Of a DNA stretch of 64,000 bases, positions 1-10,308 are shown piece after piece; the first letter of the stretch is position 1, and every line of letters begins with the position of its first letter. The position numbers and the translations under genes were made by a program. Under the pieces are notes generated by a model. That model was not told the origin of the DNA, did not search any database, and was given only the letters and a program-made list of their open reading frames with translations. The DNA lies in the NCBI RefSeq assembly GCF_015645095.1, contig NZ_JADOTW010000008.1, positions 1-64,000 on the forward strand. Direction: 5' to 3'. Source of the stretch: Halomonas sp. 328 (lineage in GTDB: Bacteria; Pseudomonadota; Gammaproteobacteria; Pseudomonadales; Halomonadaceae).

Positions 1-90
1 TCCTGGCGGCGCTGCTCCTCCGCCTGGCGCTGACGTTCGGCTTCTTCCTGGCGGCGCTGCTCCTCCGCCTGGCGCTGGCGTTCGGCCTCT
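1..90. repeat. 45-bp tandem duplication inside tolA
   Basis: Positions 1-45 and 46-90 are nearly identical (two visible mismatches) and encode a 15-residue unit, AERQRQAEEQRRQEE, in the TolA helical domain. Related but degraded units continue to about 170. The array may extend left of the window, so the copy number is unknown. Confidence 0.8.
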
Positions 91-518
91 TCGGCGCGAC
101 GCTGCTCTTCGGCGGCCTGCTCCTCACGCAGCCGTGCCTGGCGCTCGGCTTCCTCGGCGCGGCGCCGGGCCTCGGCCTGGGCTTCCTCGGCCGCCTGCTC
201 CTGGGCCTGGCGCTGGGCGTCCCGGGCCGCCTGCTCCTGATGCTGCCGCTCCTGCTCCTGGCGCTCGGCCTCCCGGGCCGCGGCTTCCTCCTCGGCCTGA
301 CGCGCCTCGGCCCGGGCACGCACCTCCTGGGCACGCTGGGCCTGGTCGGTGGTGGTCTCGGTACCGACCAGGGTCGCCTGGACCACCGCCGTGGCGGGGG
401 GCTCGGTCTTGGCGCTGGGCACCAGGCTCAGCATGCTCACGGCCACCACCAGCCCATGCACGCCGATGGCGAGCAGGGTGGGCAGGCCATAGCCGACGCG
501 TCGCTCTTCTCTGGCCAC
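1..518 (-). CDS. tolA: TolA, periplasm-spanning protein of the Tol-Pal system (N-terminal part)
   Basis: TolA links the TolQ/TolR motor in the inner membrane to TolB/Pal at the outer membrane during envelope constriction. I start it at the GTG at 518, 3 bases beyond the tolR stop; the protein opens VAREERRVGYGLPTLL. A single membrane anchor follows at about residues 13-38, then a long Ala/Glu/Gln/Arg-rich helix with no stop in frame up to the window edge. This is typical of TolA domain II. The last 90 bases seen are two copies of a 45-bp unit. The C-terminal TolB/Pal-binding domain lies outside the window. Identity rests on position after tolQ-tolR and on composition, because the helical domain itself is low complexity. 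Confidence 0.88.
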   Translation of the reverse strand, partial: MAREERRVGYGLPTLLAIGVHGLVVAVSMLSLVPSAKTEPPATAVVQATLVGTETTTDQAQRAQEVRARAEARQAEEEAAAREAERQEQERQHQEQAARDAQRQAQEQAAEEAQAEARRRAEEAERQARLREEQAAEEQRRAEEAERQRQAEEQRRQEEAERQRQAEEQRRQ

Positions 519-520
519 CC

Positions 521-961
<441 letters not shown>

Positions 962-974
962 GGTGTCGTCTCCG

Positions 975-1676
975 TCAGGCCGCCGCGCTCTCGCCACGCC
1001 CCTGCAGGTTACGGTGCAGGATGGAGTGGAACTCCTCGGCGAAATCCTCGTACTTGCCGAGCAGGCGACCGGACTCCGCGGAGAGGCGGTTGTAGAAGAT
1101 CACCGCCGGGATGGCCGCGAACAGCCCCATGGCGGTGGCGATCAGCGCCTCGGCGATCCAGGGGGCCACGGTGGCCAGGGTCGCCTGCTGGGCCATGGAG
1201 AGGCTCTGGAAGGAGCCCATGATGCCCCAGACGGTGCCGAAGAGGCCGATATAGGGGCTCGCCGAGGCCACGGTAGCCAGGAACACCAGGTGCAGGTTGA
1301 GGCGTTCCTCCTCCCGGGACCAGGCGACGCGCATGCTGCGCTGGACCCCATCGAGGATCGCCTGGGGGCTCTTGGTCTTGGGCAACAGGCGATTGAACTC
1401 GCGGAACCCGGAGCGGAAGACGTGCTCGGCGCCCAGGGTCTCCTGATCGGCGGGGGTCTCGCGATAGAGGTCGTTGAGATCGACCCCGGACCAGAAACGC
1501 TCCTCGAAGGCCTGGTGGGCCTTCTTGGCGCGGCTCAGCACCATGCTGCGCTGGAAGATCACCACCCAGGAGAGGATGGAGCCGAGCACCAGGATCAGCA
1601 TCACCAGCTGCACGACGGTGCTGGCACTCATGATCAGATGGGGGATGGACATGGAGTCGTTCACGGGCGTCCTCAT
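975..1676 (-). CDS. tolQ: TolQ, stator-like subunit of the Tol-Pal motor
   Basis: TolQ is the MotA/TolQ/ExbB-family membrane protein that forms the proton channel with TolR. The chosen start, ATG at 1676 (233 aa), overlaps the ybgC stop as ATGA, which suggests coupled translation. An internal ATG at 1652 (MSIPHLIM) would match the E. coli N-terminus better and cannot be excluded. Three hydrophobic segments are visible: VVQLVMLILVLGSILSWVV near the N-terminus, and two after the large cytoplasmic loop (LVFLATVASASPYIGLFGTVW and ALIATAMGLFAAIPAVIFY). The GLFGTVWGIM stretch is a family signature. Length agrees with the usual 225-235 aa. Confidence 0.95.
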   Translation of the reverse strand: MRTPVNDSMSIPHLIMSASTVVQLVMLILVLGSILSWVVIFQRSMVLSRAKKAHQAFEERFWSGVDLNDLYRETPADQETLGAEHVFRSGFREFNRLLPKTKSPQAILDGVQRSMRVAWSREEERLNLHLVFLATVASASPYIGLFGTVWGIMGSFQSLSMAQQATLATVAPWIAEALIATAMGLFAAIPAVIFYNRLSAESGRLLGKYEDFAEEFHSILHRNLQGRGESAAA

Positions 1677-2082
1677 TGCAACTCGGGGGTTAGGGCCGCG
1701 GCCAGGGCCGGCGGCCAGCGGCGGGGCCGCAGGGATTGGGCATCCAGACAGGCGATGTCGACACTCGCCTCGCACAGGGGTTCCCCGGCGCGGCTCACCC
1801 GCTGGACAAAGGTGGCACGACAGGCACCCCGCTCGGTGACGGTGGCGCTGACCACCAGGTCGTCATCGAGGCGCGCCGGTTGCGCGTAGCGACACTCCAG
1901 GCGATGTACCACCAGTTGCACGCCCTCGGCAAGCAGTTCCCGCTGGCTATGCCCCAGGCGCCGGAGCCACTCGCTGCGGGCGCGCTCCATGAATTTCAGG
2001 TAGTTGACGTAGTAGACGATGCCGCCGGCGTCGGTGTCCTCGATATAGACCCTGACCGGCAGCCGAAACTCGCTGGTCGGGG

Positions 2083-2086
<4 letters not shown>
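1673..2086 (-). CDS. ybgC: YbgC, acyl-CoA thioesterase of the Tol-Pal operon
   Basis: YbgC is a hot-dog-fold hydrolase acting on short-chain acyl-CoA or acyl-ACP thioesters; it is almost always the first gene of tol-pal operons. The 137-aa protein shows the family motif [19 protein letters not shown] (residues 14-32) with the catalytic Asp in DTD, followed by ERARSEWLR. The usual His after VVY is Tyr here (VYYVNY). The gene overlaps ruvB upstream (stop of ruvB and ATG share bases near 2083-2086) and tolQ downstream, so translational coupling through ruvB-ybgC-tolQ is likely. Confidence 0.93.
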
Positions 2087-3120
<1,034 letters not shown>

Positions 3121-3188
3121 AGTGGTTTCCGAACTTGCGGCGCCTAGTCATCCCGAGCCACGGGGATGCCATCTCCTGGGATGGCCCC

Positions 3189-3809
3189 CTAGCCCGTCAG
3201 CTTGCGGGTCAGGGCGGCCTTGATCAGGGCCTCGGTGGAGAGCTCGCGATCGCACCCGCTGAGCATCTTCGCGGCCTCGGCGGGCTTGTAGCCGAGCGCC
3301 ACCAGGGCCGCCTCGGCATCCGCCAGGGGATCGCTTTGGGGGGCGGCCCCCTGCCCCGCCGCGGCGGCTTCCAGGGCCTCGAGCCCCCCTCCCTCGTCGC
3401 CGGTCCAGTGGGGAAAGCGGTCGCGCATCTCGATGATCAGCCGCTCGGCGGTCTTCTTGCCCACCCCGGGCAGCCGGGTCAGCGACTTGATGTCGTCCTC
3501 CCGCACGCAGCGCACGAAGGCCGCCTCGTCCATGCCGGAGAGGATCGCCAGGGCCAGCTTGGGCCCCACGCCATTGACCTTGATCAGGGCGCGGAACAGT
3601 TCCCGCTCCTGGCCGCGGGCGAACCCGTAGAGCAGGTGAGCATCGTCGCGAATGCTGAGGTGAGTGTGCAGGGAGACCGCCTCTCCCACCGCCGGCAACG
3701 CCATCTGGGTGGTCAGGGAGGCTTCCAGTTCATAGCCGACGCCAGCGACGTCGACCACCAGCCAGGGGGGCTGTTTCTCCAACAGGGTGCCACGCAGGCG
3801 TCCAATCAT
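3189..3809 (-). CDS. ruvA: RuvA, Holliday junction-binding protein
   Basis: RuvA is a tetrameric protein that binds four-way junctions and loads RuvB. It begins MIGRLRGTLLEKQPPWLVVDVAGVGYE, the OB-fold start of the family. Two helix-hairpin-helix segments follow (INGVGPKLALAILS-like VNGVGPKLALAIL and LPGVGKKTAERLIIEMRDR), and then, after an Ala/Pro-rich linker, domain III (ALVALGYKPAEAAKML) that contacts RuvB. It is 206 aa, the usual size. It sits 100 bp downstream of ruvC in the same direction. Confidence 0.97.
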   Translation of the reverse strand: MIGRLRGTLLEKQPPWLVVDVAGVGYELEASLTTQMALPAVGEAVSLHTHLSIRDDAHLLYGFARGQERELFRALIKVNGVGPKLALAILSGMDEAAFVRCVREDDIKSLTRLPGVGKKTAERLIIEMRDRFPHWTGDEGGGLEALEAAAAGQGAAPQSDPLADAEAALVALGYKPAEAAKMLSGCDRELSTEALIKAALTRKLTG

Positions 3810-3909
3810 GCCGTGAGTCGATCCTTGCCAAGACTGGCGACCACTATACTGGCCGCCCCGGAGGCTGACCAGAGGGCAAAATCGTCATCTAGTGTGAAGT
3901 CTCGGCCAC

Positions 3910-4458
3910 TCAGGAAGTGCGGCCCGTCGGGTCGAAGTCGCGCCACCCCTTGCCGCCCCCGCGACGCCCGCCGTAGCTACCACGATTGATCAGGCCGAGC
4001 CGTGCATGGGCATGGGTCAGGGCGATGGCCAGGGCATCGGCGGCGTCCGCCTGGGGGGTACCGTCGAGGCCCAGCACGGCGCTGACCATGTGCTGCACCT
4101 GGGCCTTGTCGGCGCCTCCGGTGCCGGTCACCGCCTGCTTGATCTGGCGTGGCCCGTATTCGCTCACCGGCAGGCCGTGATTGGCGGCGCAGACGATGGC
4201 GGTGCCCCGGGCCTGGCCCAGCTTGAGGGCGGAGTCGGGGTTCTTGGCCATAAAGACCTGCTCGATGGCCAGCTCCCCCGGTCGATGCACGCCGATCAGC
4301 TCGCTGATTCCGGCATAGATCTGCGCCAGGCGCTGGGCCAGGTCGTCGCCCCGGGTGCGGATGCAGCCGCTGGCCACGTAGACCGGCCGCGGCCGGGTCA
4401 CGTCGAGCACCCCATAGCCGGTGATCCGCGAGCCGGGATCGATGCCCAGGATCAGCAT
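3910..4458 (-). CDS. ruvC: RuvC, Holliday junction resolvase
   Basis: RuvC is the dimeric endonuclease that cuts Holliday junctions symmetrically. Starting at the ATG at 4458 (182 aa) gives the standard N-terminus [18 protein letters not shown]; the longer ORF would add a non-homologous leader. All four acidic catalytic residues fall at the E. coli numbers: D7, E66, D138 and D141 (motifs [19 protein letters not shown]). The C-terminus has a Gly/Arg-rich extension, [14 protein letters not shown], of unknown role. It is the first of ruvC-ruvA-ruvB, 127 bp after aspS. Confidence 0.96.
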   Translation of the reverse strand: MLILGIDPGSRITGYGVLDVTRPRPVYVASGCIRTRGDDLAQRLAQIYAGISELIGVHRPGELAIEQVFMAKNPDSALKLGQARGTAIVCAANHGLPVSEYGPRQIKQAVTGTGGADKAQVQHMVSAVLGLDGTPQADAADALAIALTHAHARLGLINRGSYGGRRGGGKGWRDFDPTGRTS

Positions 4459-4585
4459 GGCCCGGCGCTTCCAGGCACGTTTTTCTTCATTGTGCATCGT
4501 CTCCCTGACGAGAGTGTCCCGCCTCAACAACATACCGGCGCCACAGGGGCGCCGGTAGGAGTCGTGCGTGTCGGAGTGGCTCGCC

Positions 4586-6364
4586 TTATTCGGCGGCCTC
4601 CGGCTTGGCCTTGGCCCGCAGACGGATATTCAGCTCCTTGAGCTGGTCGGCGCTGACCTCGCCCGGGGCATCGGTCATCAGGCAGGCGGCGCTCTGGGTC
4701 TTGGGGAAGGCGATCACCTCGCGGATGGTCCGCGCCCCGGTCATCAGCATCACCAGACGGTCGAGGCCGAAGGCCAGGCCGCCGTGGGGCGGCGCGCCAT
4801 ACTTGAGGGCGTCGAGCAGGAAGCCGAACTTCTCCTCCGCCTCGGCCTGGTCGATCCCCAGCACCTCGAGCACGGCCCGCTGCATGGCCTGGTCGTGGAT
4901 ACGGATGGAGCCGCCGCCCAGCTCGGTGCCGTTGAGCACCATATCGTAGGCCCGGGAGAGCGCCTGGGCCGGGTTGGCCTTGAGGCTCTCCACGTCGCAG
5001 GAGGGGGCGGTAAAGGGATGGTGCAGGGCCTGCATGCGGGCGCTGCCGTCGTCCTCGAACATCGGGAAGTCGACCACCCACAGCGGCGCCCAGGCCTGGG
5101 TGTAGAGGTCCAGGTCCTCGCCCAGCCTGACCCGCAGGGCACCGAGGGCCTCATTGACCACGCGGGCCTTGTCGGCGCCGAAGAAGATGATATCGCCATC
5201 CTGGGCATCGAGACGCTCGAGCAGCTCGTCGATCACGTTCTCCATGAACTTGACGATGGGCGACTGCAGGCCCTCGAGTCCCTTGGCGCGCTCGTTGACC
5301 TTGATCCAGGCCAGGCCCTTGGCGCCATAGATGCCGACGAACTTGGTGTACTCATCGATGGCCTTGCGGGAAAGCTCGGCGCCGCCGGGCACCTTGAGGG
5401 CGGCGACGCGGCCGTCGTCGGCCTTGGCCGGGCCGGAGAAGACCTTGAAGTCCACCTGAGCCATCAGGTCGTCCACGTCGACCAGCTCCAGGGGGATGCG
5501 CAGGTCCGGCTTGTCGGAGCCGTAGCGGCCCATCGCCTCGCTGTAAGGCATGCGCGGGAACTCGGGCAGCTCGACCTCGAGGACCTCCTGGAAGAGCTGG
5601 CGGATCATCGACTCGGTGATGCCCATGATCTCGTCTTCGTCGACGAAGGAGGCCTCCAGGTCGATCTGGGTGAACTCCGGCTGACGGTCGGCGCGCAGGT
5701 CCTCGTCGCGGAAGCACTTGGCGATCTGGTAGTAGCGGTCGAAGCCGGACACCATCAGCAGCTGCTTGAAGAGCTGCGGCGACTGCGGCAGGGCGAAGAA
5801 GCTGCCCGCGTGGGTACGGCTCGGCACCAGGTAGTCCCGGGCGCCTTCCGGGGTGGCCCGGGTCAGGATCGGGGTCTCGATGTCCAGGAAGCCCTGGGCT
5901 TCGAGGAAGGCCCGCACGCTATGGGAGATCCGCGAGCGCAGGCGCAGCTTGTCGAGCATCTCCGGGCGACGCAGGTCGATATAGCGGTGCTTGAGGCGCA
6001 CCTCCTCGCCCACCTTGCCGTGCTCGTCGAGCTGGAACGGCGGGGTGGCGGCGGTGTTGAGGATCTCCACCTCCTTGGCCAGGACCTCGATCATGCCGGT
6101 GGGCATGTTGGGGTTCTGGGTGCCCTCGGGGCGCGGCCGCACGCGGCCGACGATGCGCAGCACGAACTCGTTGCGGCAGCGGTCGGCATTGGCGAAGGCC
6201 TCGGCGGTGTCGGGATCCACCACGACCTGGGCGATGCCGTCACGGTCGCGCATGTCGAGGAAGATCACCCCACCGTGGTCACGGCGACGGTGCACCCAAC
6301 CGCAGAGGGTGACCGTCTGATCCACCAGTGTCTCGTTGAGCTGGCCGCAATAATGGCTGCGCAT
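4586..6364 (-). CDS. aspS: Aspartyl-tRNA synthetase (bacterial type)
   Basis: This class II synthetase charges tRNA-Asp, or tRNA-Asp and tRNA-Asn if the enzyme is non-discriminating; the sequence alone does not settle that. It has 592 aa. An N-terminal OB anticodon-binding domain ([20 protein letters not shown]) is followed by class II motif 1 (about 130-150), motif 2 [18 protein letters not shown], the bacterial GAD insertion, and motif 3 [15 protein letters not shown]. It is the bacterial rather than archaeal size. It lies between an fmdB-type gene and ruvC, all minus strand. Confidence 0.97.
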   Translation of the reverse strand: MRSHYCGQLNETLVDQTVTLCGWVHRRRDHGGVIFLDMRDRDGIAQVVVDPDTAEAFANADRCRNEFVLRIVGRVRPRPEGTQNPNMPTGMIEVLAKEVEILNTAATPPFQLDEHGKVGEEVRLKHRYIDLRRPEMLDKLRLRSRISHSVRAFLEAQGFLDIETPILTRATPEGARDYLVPSRTHAGSFFALPQSPQLFKQLLMVSGFDRYYQIAKCFRDEDLRADRQPEFTQIDLEASFVDEDEIMGITESMIRQLFQEVLEVELPEFPRMPYSEAMGRYGSDKPDLRIPLELVDVDDLMAQVDFKVFSGPAKADDGRVAALKVPGGAELSRKAIDEYTKFVGIYGAKGLAWIKVNERAKGLEGLQSPIVKFMENVIDELLERLDAQDGDIIFFGADKARVVNEALGALRVRLGEDLDLYTQAWAPLWVVDFPMFEDDGSARMQALHHPFTAPSCDVESLKANPAQALSRAYDMVLNGTELGGGSIRIHDQAMQRAVLEVLGIDQAEAEEKFGFLLDALKYGAPPHGGLAFGLDRLVMLMTGARTIREVIAFPKTQSAACLMTDAPGEVSADQLKELNIRLRAKAKPEAAE

Positions 6365-6414
6365 GTCGAATCCTGTTTTCTAGCGTTTATCGAATCGGGA
6401 GAAGTCGGGCCGCC

Positions 6415-6666
6415 TCAGGCGGCGGCCCCGTCCTTGGCCGGCGCCTTGCCGGTGCCGCCGTCGCCGGCCAGGTTCTTCTTGCTGCCGGACTTGAAATCGG
6501 TCTCGTACCAGCCACCGCCGGCCAGGCGGAAGCCCGCCGCGGAGACCAGTCGCGAAAGCTCCGGGGCCTCGCAACTGGGGCAATCGGTCAGGGGGGCGGC
6601 ACTCACCTTCTGCAGCTTCTCGAGGCGGTGGCCACAGGCCTTGCACTCATATTCGTAGATGGGCAT
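6415..6666 (-). CDS. FmdB-family zinc ribbon protein
   Basis: This 83-aa protein starts MPIYEYECKACGHRLEKLQK, diagnostic of the FmdB/CxxC_CxxC regulatory-protein family. Cysteines 8, 11, 29 and 32 form a zinc ribbon. The C-terminal half (GGGWYETDFK, then a Gly/Ala/Lys tail) is also typical. The start is the ATG at 6666, because upstream codons would only add a non-conserved leader. Function is not established in this family, although it commonly precedes aspS in proteobacteria as it does here (50-bp gap). Confidence 0.9.
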   Translation of the reverse strand: MPIYEYECKACGHRLEKLQKVSAAPLTDCPSCEAPELSRLVSAAGFRLAGGGWYETDFKSGSKKNLAGDGGTGKAPAKDGAAA

Positions 6667-6837
6667 GGTTCTAATCACTCCGGAATACGATCTTGGCCTG
6701 GAACTCACACCTGACCAGGCCGGCGATGGCCAATATGGGGCCTGGCGCCGGCCTTTCCAAGGCCACTGGAAAGCCCGGTATTATAGCGCGTCGCGCCCCC
6801 TTGGGGGCAAGGTGCCAACGCCACACGAGGAATTCCC

Positions 6838-7770
6838 ATGAAAGCCGTGCTACTCGACGCCGCCAGCCTCGGCGACGATATCGATCTCGCGCCCCTGCGT
6901 GAGCGAGTCGAGCAGTTGGACGTGCATGCCGCCACCGCCCCGGAGCAGCGCCGGGAGCGCCTCGAGGGCGCCCAGGTCGCCATCGTCAACAAGGTGCTCC
7001 TGGATGGCGAGCTGCTCGACAGCCTGCCGGAGCTGAAGCTGATCTGCGTGCTGGCCACCGGCACCAACAATATCGACATGGCCGCCGCCGAGCGCCTCGG
7101 CATCCCGGTGCGCAACGTCAGCGCCTATGGCACCGCCAGCGTGGCCCAGCACACCCTGATGCTGATCCTGGCCCTGGCCAACCGCCTGCCTCGCTACCAG
7201 CGCCGGGTCGCCGCCGGCGACTGGGGGCACAGCGACTTCTTCTGCCTGCTCTCCCCCGCCACCCTGCAACTGGAAGGCAAGCGCCTGGTGATCGTCGGCC
7301 AGGGGGAGCTGGGGCGCCGCGTCGGTGAGCTGGCCGGCGCCTTCGGCATGCGCGTCGACTATGCCGCCCGCCCCGGCCGGGAGGCCGGCGACTCCCGCCC
7401 GCCCCTCGCCGAACTGGCGCCCCGGGCCGATGTACTGAGCCTGCACTGCCCGCTTACCGAGGCCACTCATCACCTGGTCGACGCGGCACTGCTGGCCCGG
7501 CTCAAGCCCGGCGCCCTGCTGATCAACTGCGCCCGGGGCGGGATCATCGACGAGGCGGCGGCGCTGGCGGCACTGCGCGAGGGACGCCTCGGTGGCCTGG
7601 GGGTCGACAGCCTGCCGGAGGAACCGCCCCGCCGCGGCCATGCGTTACTCGATGCCCTCGCCGAGCCCCTCAACCTGATCGTCACCCCCCATAACGCCTG
7701 GATCACCCCGGAGGCCCGGGCCCGGGTGGTCGAGCTGACCGCCGAGAACCTGGCGCGCCCGCTGGACTAG
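6838..7770 (+). CDS. D-2-hydroxyacid dehydrogenase (hydroxypyruvate/glyoxylate reductase-like)
   Basis: This is an NAD(P)-dependent D-isomer 2-hydroxyacid dehydrogenase. The dinucleotide motif is GQGELG at residues 154-159, and the catalytic triad is visible as R233 (NCARGGIID), E261/E262 (LPEEPP) and H285 (TPHNAW). The substrate-binding segment is VLATGTNNIDM. At 310 aa it matches HprA-type glycerate dehydrogenases, so hydroxypyruvate or glyoxylate is the likely substrate, though family members are hard to separate by sequence. AGGAATTCCC precedes the ATG. It is divergent from fmdB and 124 bp before the ribokinase-like gene. Confidence 0.88.
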   Translation: MKAVLLDAASLGDDIDLAPLRERVEQLDVHAATAPEQRRERLEGAQVAIVNKVLLDGELLDSLPELKLICVLATGTNNIDMAAAERLGIPVRNVSAYGTASVAQHTLMLILALANRLPRYQRRVAAGDWGHSDFFCLLSPATLQLEGKRLVIVGQGELGRRVGELAGAFGMRVDYAARPGREAGDSRPPLAELAPRADVLSLHCPLTEATHHLVDAALLARLKPGALLINCARGGIIDEAAALAALREGRLGGLGVDSLPEEPPRRGHALLDALAEPLNLIVTPHNAWITPEARARVVELTAENLARPLD

Positions 7771-7894
7771 CGGTGATCTCGGCAGGCTGCGTGGAAGCGG
7801 ATCGGGGCCTGCCCGACTAGGCTAGTACGAGCCGGCTTGCCGACGCCGACGTTTCGTCTTTCCGGCCTGCGGGCCGGGTCTCAGGAAGAACGCC

Positions 7895-8815
7895 ATGCTC
7901 TATAACCTGGGCTCCATCAATATCGATCATGTCTATCGGGTGCCGCACCTGGTGCGCCCCGGCGAGACCCTGGCCAGCCGCGACTACCAACGGGTGCTGG
8001 GCGGCAAGGGGGCCAACCAGTCCCTGGCCCTGGCCCGGGCCGGGGGACAGGTGACTCACTGGGGGCGGCTGGGCGACAGCGATGCCTGGGCCCTGGCGCC
8101 CCTCGAGGAGGCCGGGGTCGCGCTCGACGACGTCGAGCGGGTCGACTCTCCCAGCGGCCATGCGCTGATCCAGGTGGATGACGGCGGCGAGAACGCCATC
8201 ATCCTCTACCCCGGCGCCAATCATGGCTTCGAGGAGGACGCCCTGGTGGCGCAGATCGCCGCCGCCGAGCCCGGCGCCACCCTGCTACTGCAGAACGAAT
8301 GCAATGGCCTGGCCGCGGCCATGACGGCCGCCCGGCAGCGGGGCCTGATGCTGGCCTTCAATCCGGCGCCCATGGACGAGGCCGCCACTCGACTGCCGCT
8401 GGAGACCTGCGACCTGCTGTTCGTCAATCGCGGCGAGGCCGCGGCCCTGGCCGGCCTGGACGAGACCCGCCCCGCCGCGGCACTGCTCGATGCCCTGGCC
8501 GAACGCCTGCCCGAGGTGGAGCTGGTGCTGACCCTGGGCGCCGAGGGGGTGCACTACCGGCACCGGGAGACGCGCCTGCGCCTGGCCGCCCACCGGGTCG
8601 AGGCAGTGGATACCACCGGCGCCGGCGACACCTTTATCGGCGTCTTCCTGGCCACCCGCCAGGCCGGTGGCGACATCGAGGCCTGTTTGCGCCGGGCCAG
8701 CGCCGCCGCCGCCCTCTGCGTCCAGGTCCCCGGCGCCGCGCCGAGCATTCCCTGGGCACGGGCGGTGGACGCCGCCCTGGCCGAGTGGCCGCCCTGCCCG
8801 CTGGAAGCGGACTGA
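7895..8815 (+). CDS. Ribokinase-like PfkB-family sugar kinase
   Basis: This 306-aa PfkB-fold kinase has the ribokinase hallmarks: an N-terminal GSINIDHVYRV, the sugar-binding GGKGANQSLALARAGG and the C-terminal catalytic signature DTTGAGDTFIGVFLA, whose Asp is the general base. AGGAAGAACGCC gives a good ribosome site before the ATG at 7895. The nucleoside hydrolase that follows would release ribose, which this enzyme could phosphorylate to ribose-5-phosphate. The exact sugar is inferred from that context. Confidence 0.87.
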   Translation: MLYNLGSINIDHVYRVPHLVRPGETLASRDYQRVLGGKGANQSLALARAGGQVTHWGRLGDSDAWALAPLEEAGVALDDVERVDSPSGHALIQVDDGGENAIILYPGANHGFEEDALVAQIAAAEPGATLLLQNECNGLAAAMTAARQRGLMLAFNPAPMDEAATRLPLETCDLLFVNRGEAAALAGLDETRPAAALLDALAERLPEVELVLTLGAEGVHYRHRETRLRLAAHRVEAVDTTGAGDTFIGVFLATRQAGGDIEACLRRASAAAALCVQVPGAAPSIPWARAVDAALAEWPPCPLEAD

Positions 8816-8835
8816 CCCGACACCGCCCCCGCACA

Positions 8836-8857
8836 GCCCATACGGAGCCCATACGGA
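8836..8857 (+). promoter_or_regulatory. Duplicated ribosome-binding segment before the nucleoside hydrolase
   Basis: An 11-bp unit, GCCCATACGGA, is repeated in tandem, so the leader carries two GGAG Shine-Dalgarno cores (8844-8847 and 8855-8858). Only the second is at normal distance (7 bases) from the ATG at 8866. Confidence 0.6.
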
Positions 8858-8865
8858 GAAAGCCC

Positions 8866-9807
8866 ATGAGTTACCCGATTATCTTCGATACCGACCCGGG
8901 CGTGGATGACGCCCAGGCCATCGCCATCGCCCTGCGCCACCCCCAGATCGAGCTGCTCGGCCTGACCACCACCTACGGCAACGTCGATATCGATGTCGCC
9001 ACCCGCAACGCCCTGCTGCTCTGCGAGCTGGCCGGACGACGCATCCCGGTGGCCCAGGGCGCCGCCGGCCCCCTGGTCAGGGCCAGGCACCCGGCGCCGG
9101 CGCATATCCACGGCGCCAACGGTCTGGGCAACATCACGCTGCCGGCGGTCCAGGGCCAGGCCGAGCCGATCAGCGCGGCGCAGTTTATCGTCGACACCGT
9201 GCGCGCCCGTCCCGGTGAGGTCACCCTGGTGGCGGTGGGCCCGCTCGGCAACCTGGCCGCGGCGCTGCAACTCGATCCGGGCCTCGTCGATGCCGTCAAG
9301 CAGGTGGTGATCATGGGTGGCTCGATCAAGGAGGGGGGCAATGTCTCGCCGGTGGCGGAGGCCAATATCTTCAATGACCCTCACGCCGCGGCCCGGGTGC
9401 TCACCGCCGGCTGGCCATTGACCCTGGTGGGCCTGGACGCCACCCACCGCTGCGTGCTGAGCCCCGACGACATGGAGGCCATCGCCGCCGGCCAGGGCGA
9501 GCTCGGCGCCGTGCTCAAGGGCAGCTACGCCTTCTACCGGGAGTTCTACCAGCAGGCCCTGGGCATCGATGGCTGCTGCCCCCACGACAGCTGCGCCCTG
9601 GCCTGGCTGTTGCGCCCGGAGCTCTTCACCACCGCCCGAGGCCACCTCAGCGTGGTCACCGAAGGCGATGCCGCCGGGCAGACGCTGTTCGCTCCGGAAG
9701 GCCGTGCCTTTATCGACGAGCGCTGGTCCCAGACGCCCCTGGTGGAGGCCTGCCTGGGCGCCGACGGCCCCGCCGTGGTGCAGTGGATCGTCGATACCCT
9801 GAAATAG
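8866..9807 (+). CDS. Nucleoside hydrolase (IUNH family)
   Basis: The protein (313 aa) hydrolyses the N-glycosidic bond of ribonucleosides to ribose and base. The calcium/ribose site is DTDPGVDDAQA at residues 8-18, and further ligands appear in NIFNDPHAA. GIDGCCPHDSCALAWLL contains the His usually found in pyrimidine-preferring or RihA/B-like members, so uridine or cytidine are plausible substrates. Start at the ATG at 8866 is supported by GGAG seven bases upstream. It is 50 bp after the kinase gene, consistent with a two-gene ribonucleoside salvage unit; no transporter gene is adjacent. Confidence 0.9.
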   Translation: MSYPIIFDTDPGVDDAQAIAIALRHPQIELLGLTTTYGNVDIDVATRNALLLCELAGRRIPVAQGAAGPLVRARHPAPAHIHGANGLGNITLPAVQGQAEPISAAQFIVDTVRARPGEVTLVAVGPLGNLAAALQLDPGLVDAVKQVVIMGGSIKEGGNVSPVAEANIFNDPHAAARVLTAGWPLTLVGLDATHRCVLSPDDMEAIAAGQGELGAVLKGSYAFYREFYQQALGIDGCCPHDSCALAWLLRPELFTTARGHLSVVTEGDAAGQTLFAPEGRAFIDERWSQTPLVEACLGADGPAVVQWIVDTLK

Positions 9808-9822
9808 CCCAACGAAGGAAAT

Positions 9823-10095
9823 CTAGAGGGTGATAAAGGCATCCGGGTCGCGGGGCGCCGCCTCCTCCAGGCTGACCTGACTGACCCGGGCCGCGGGCGG
9901 CCCCTGCCAGAGCCACTGGGTCACGGCTCGGACCGCCTCCTCCTCGCCGCACAGCAGCACCTCGACGCGGCCGTCCGGCAGGTTCTTGGCATAACCGGTG
10001 AGGCCGTGCTGCAGGGCCTGCTCCTGGGTCGCCCGACGGTACCAGACCCCCTGCACCTGGCCGCTGACCCAGGCCTTGACGCACTGCTTGCTCAT
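9823..10095 (-). CDS. acyP: Acylphosphatase
   Basis: This small enzyme cleaves carboxyl-phosphate bonds such as acetyl phosphate. The chosen ATG at 10095 (90 aa, MSKQCVKAWVSG) fits family length; the longer ORF adds an unrelated N-terminus. The phosphate-binding loop and catalytic Arg are in SGQVQGVWYR (R20) and the catalytic Asn is N38 in AKNLPDG. The stop lies only 16 bp from the convergent nucleoside hydrolase stop. Confidence 0.95.
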   Translation of the reverse strand: MSKQCVKAWVSGQVQGVWYRRATQEQALQHGLTGYAKNLPDGRVEVLLCGEEEAVRAVTQWLWQGPPAARVSQVSLEEAAPRDPDAFITL

Positions 10096-10308
10096 CACGA
10101 CTCCTCCCTTGTCCGACTCGCCGATCACGGCGTCATGCTCCTGTTCTAGCACTCGCCCACCGGGTTCGCCAAGGCCCGGTCGGCGTTGCCCACTAGGCAG
10201 CGGCATCGCCTTTGGCTAATCTGGGCACAGGGCCATAAGCCCGATCCGGCGGCGCCACCACCCCTGGCGCACACATAACAATGAGTCACCCCACGAAGGG
10301 ACCCTGCC

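Noticed and set aside
4568-6658. 696-aa plus-strand frame opposite aspS
   Set aside because: Antisense shadow of aspS; composition is Leu/Gly/His/Glu repeats without domains.
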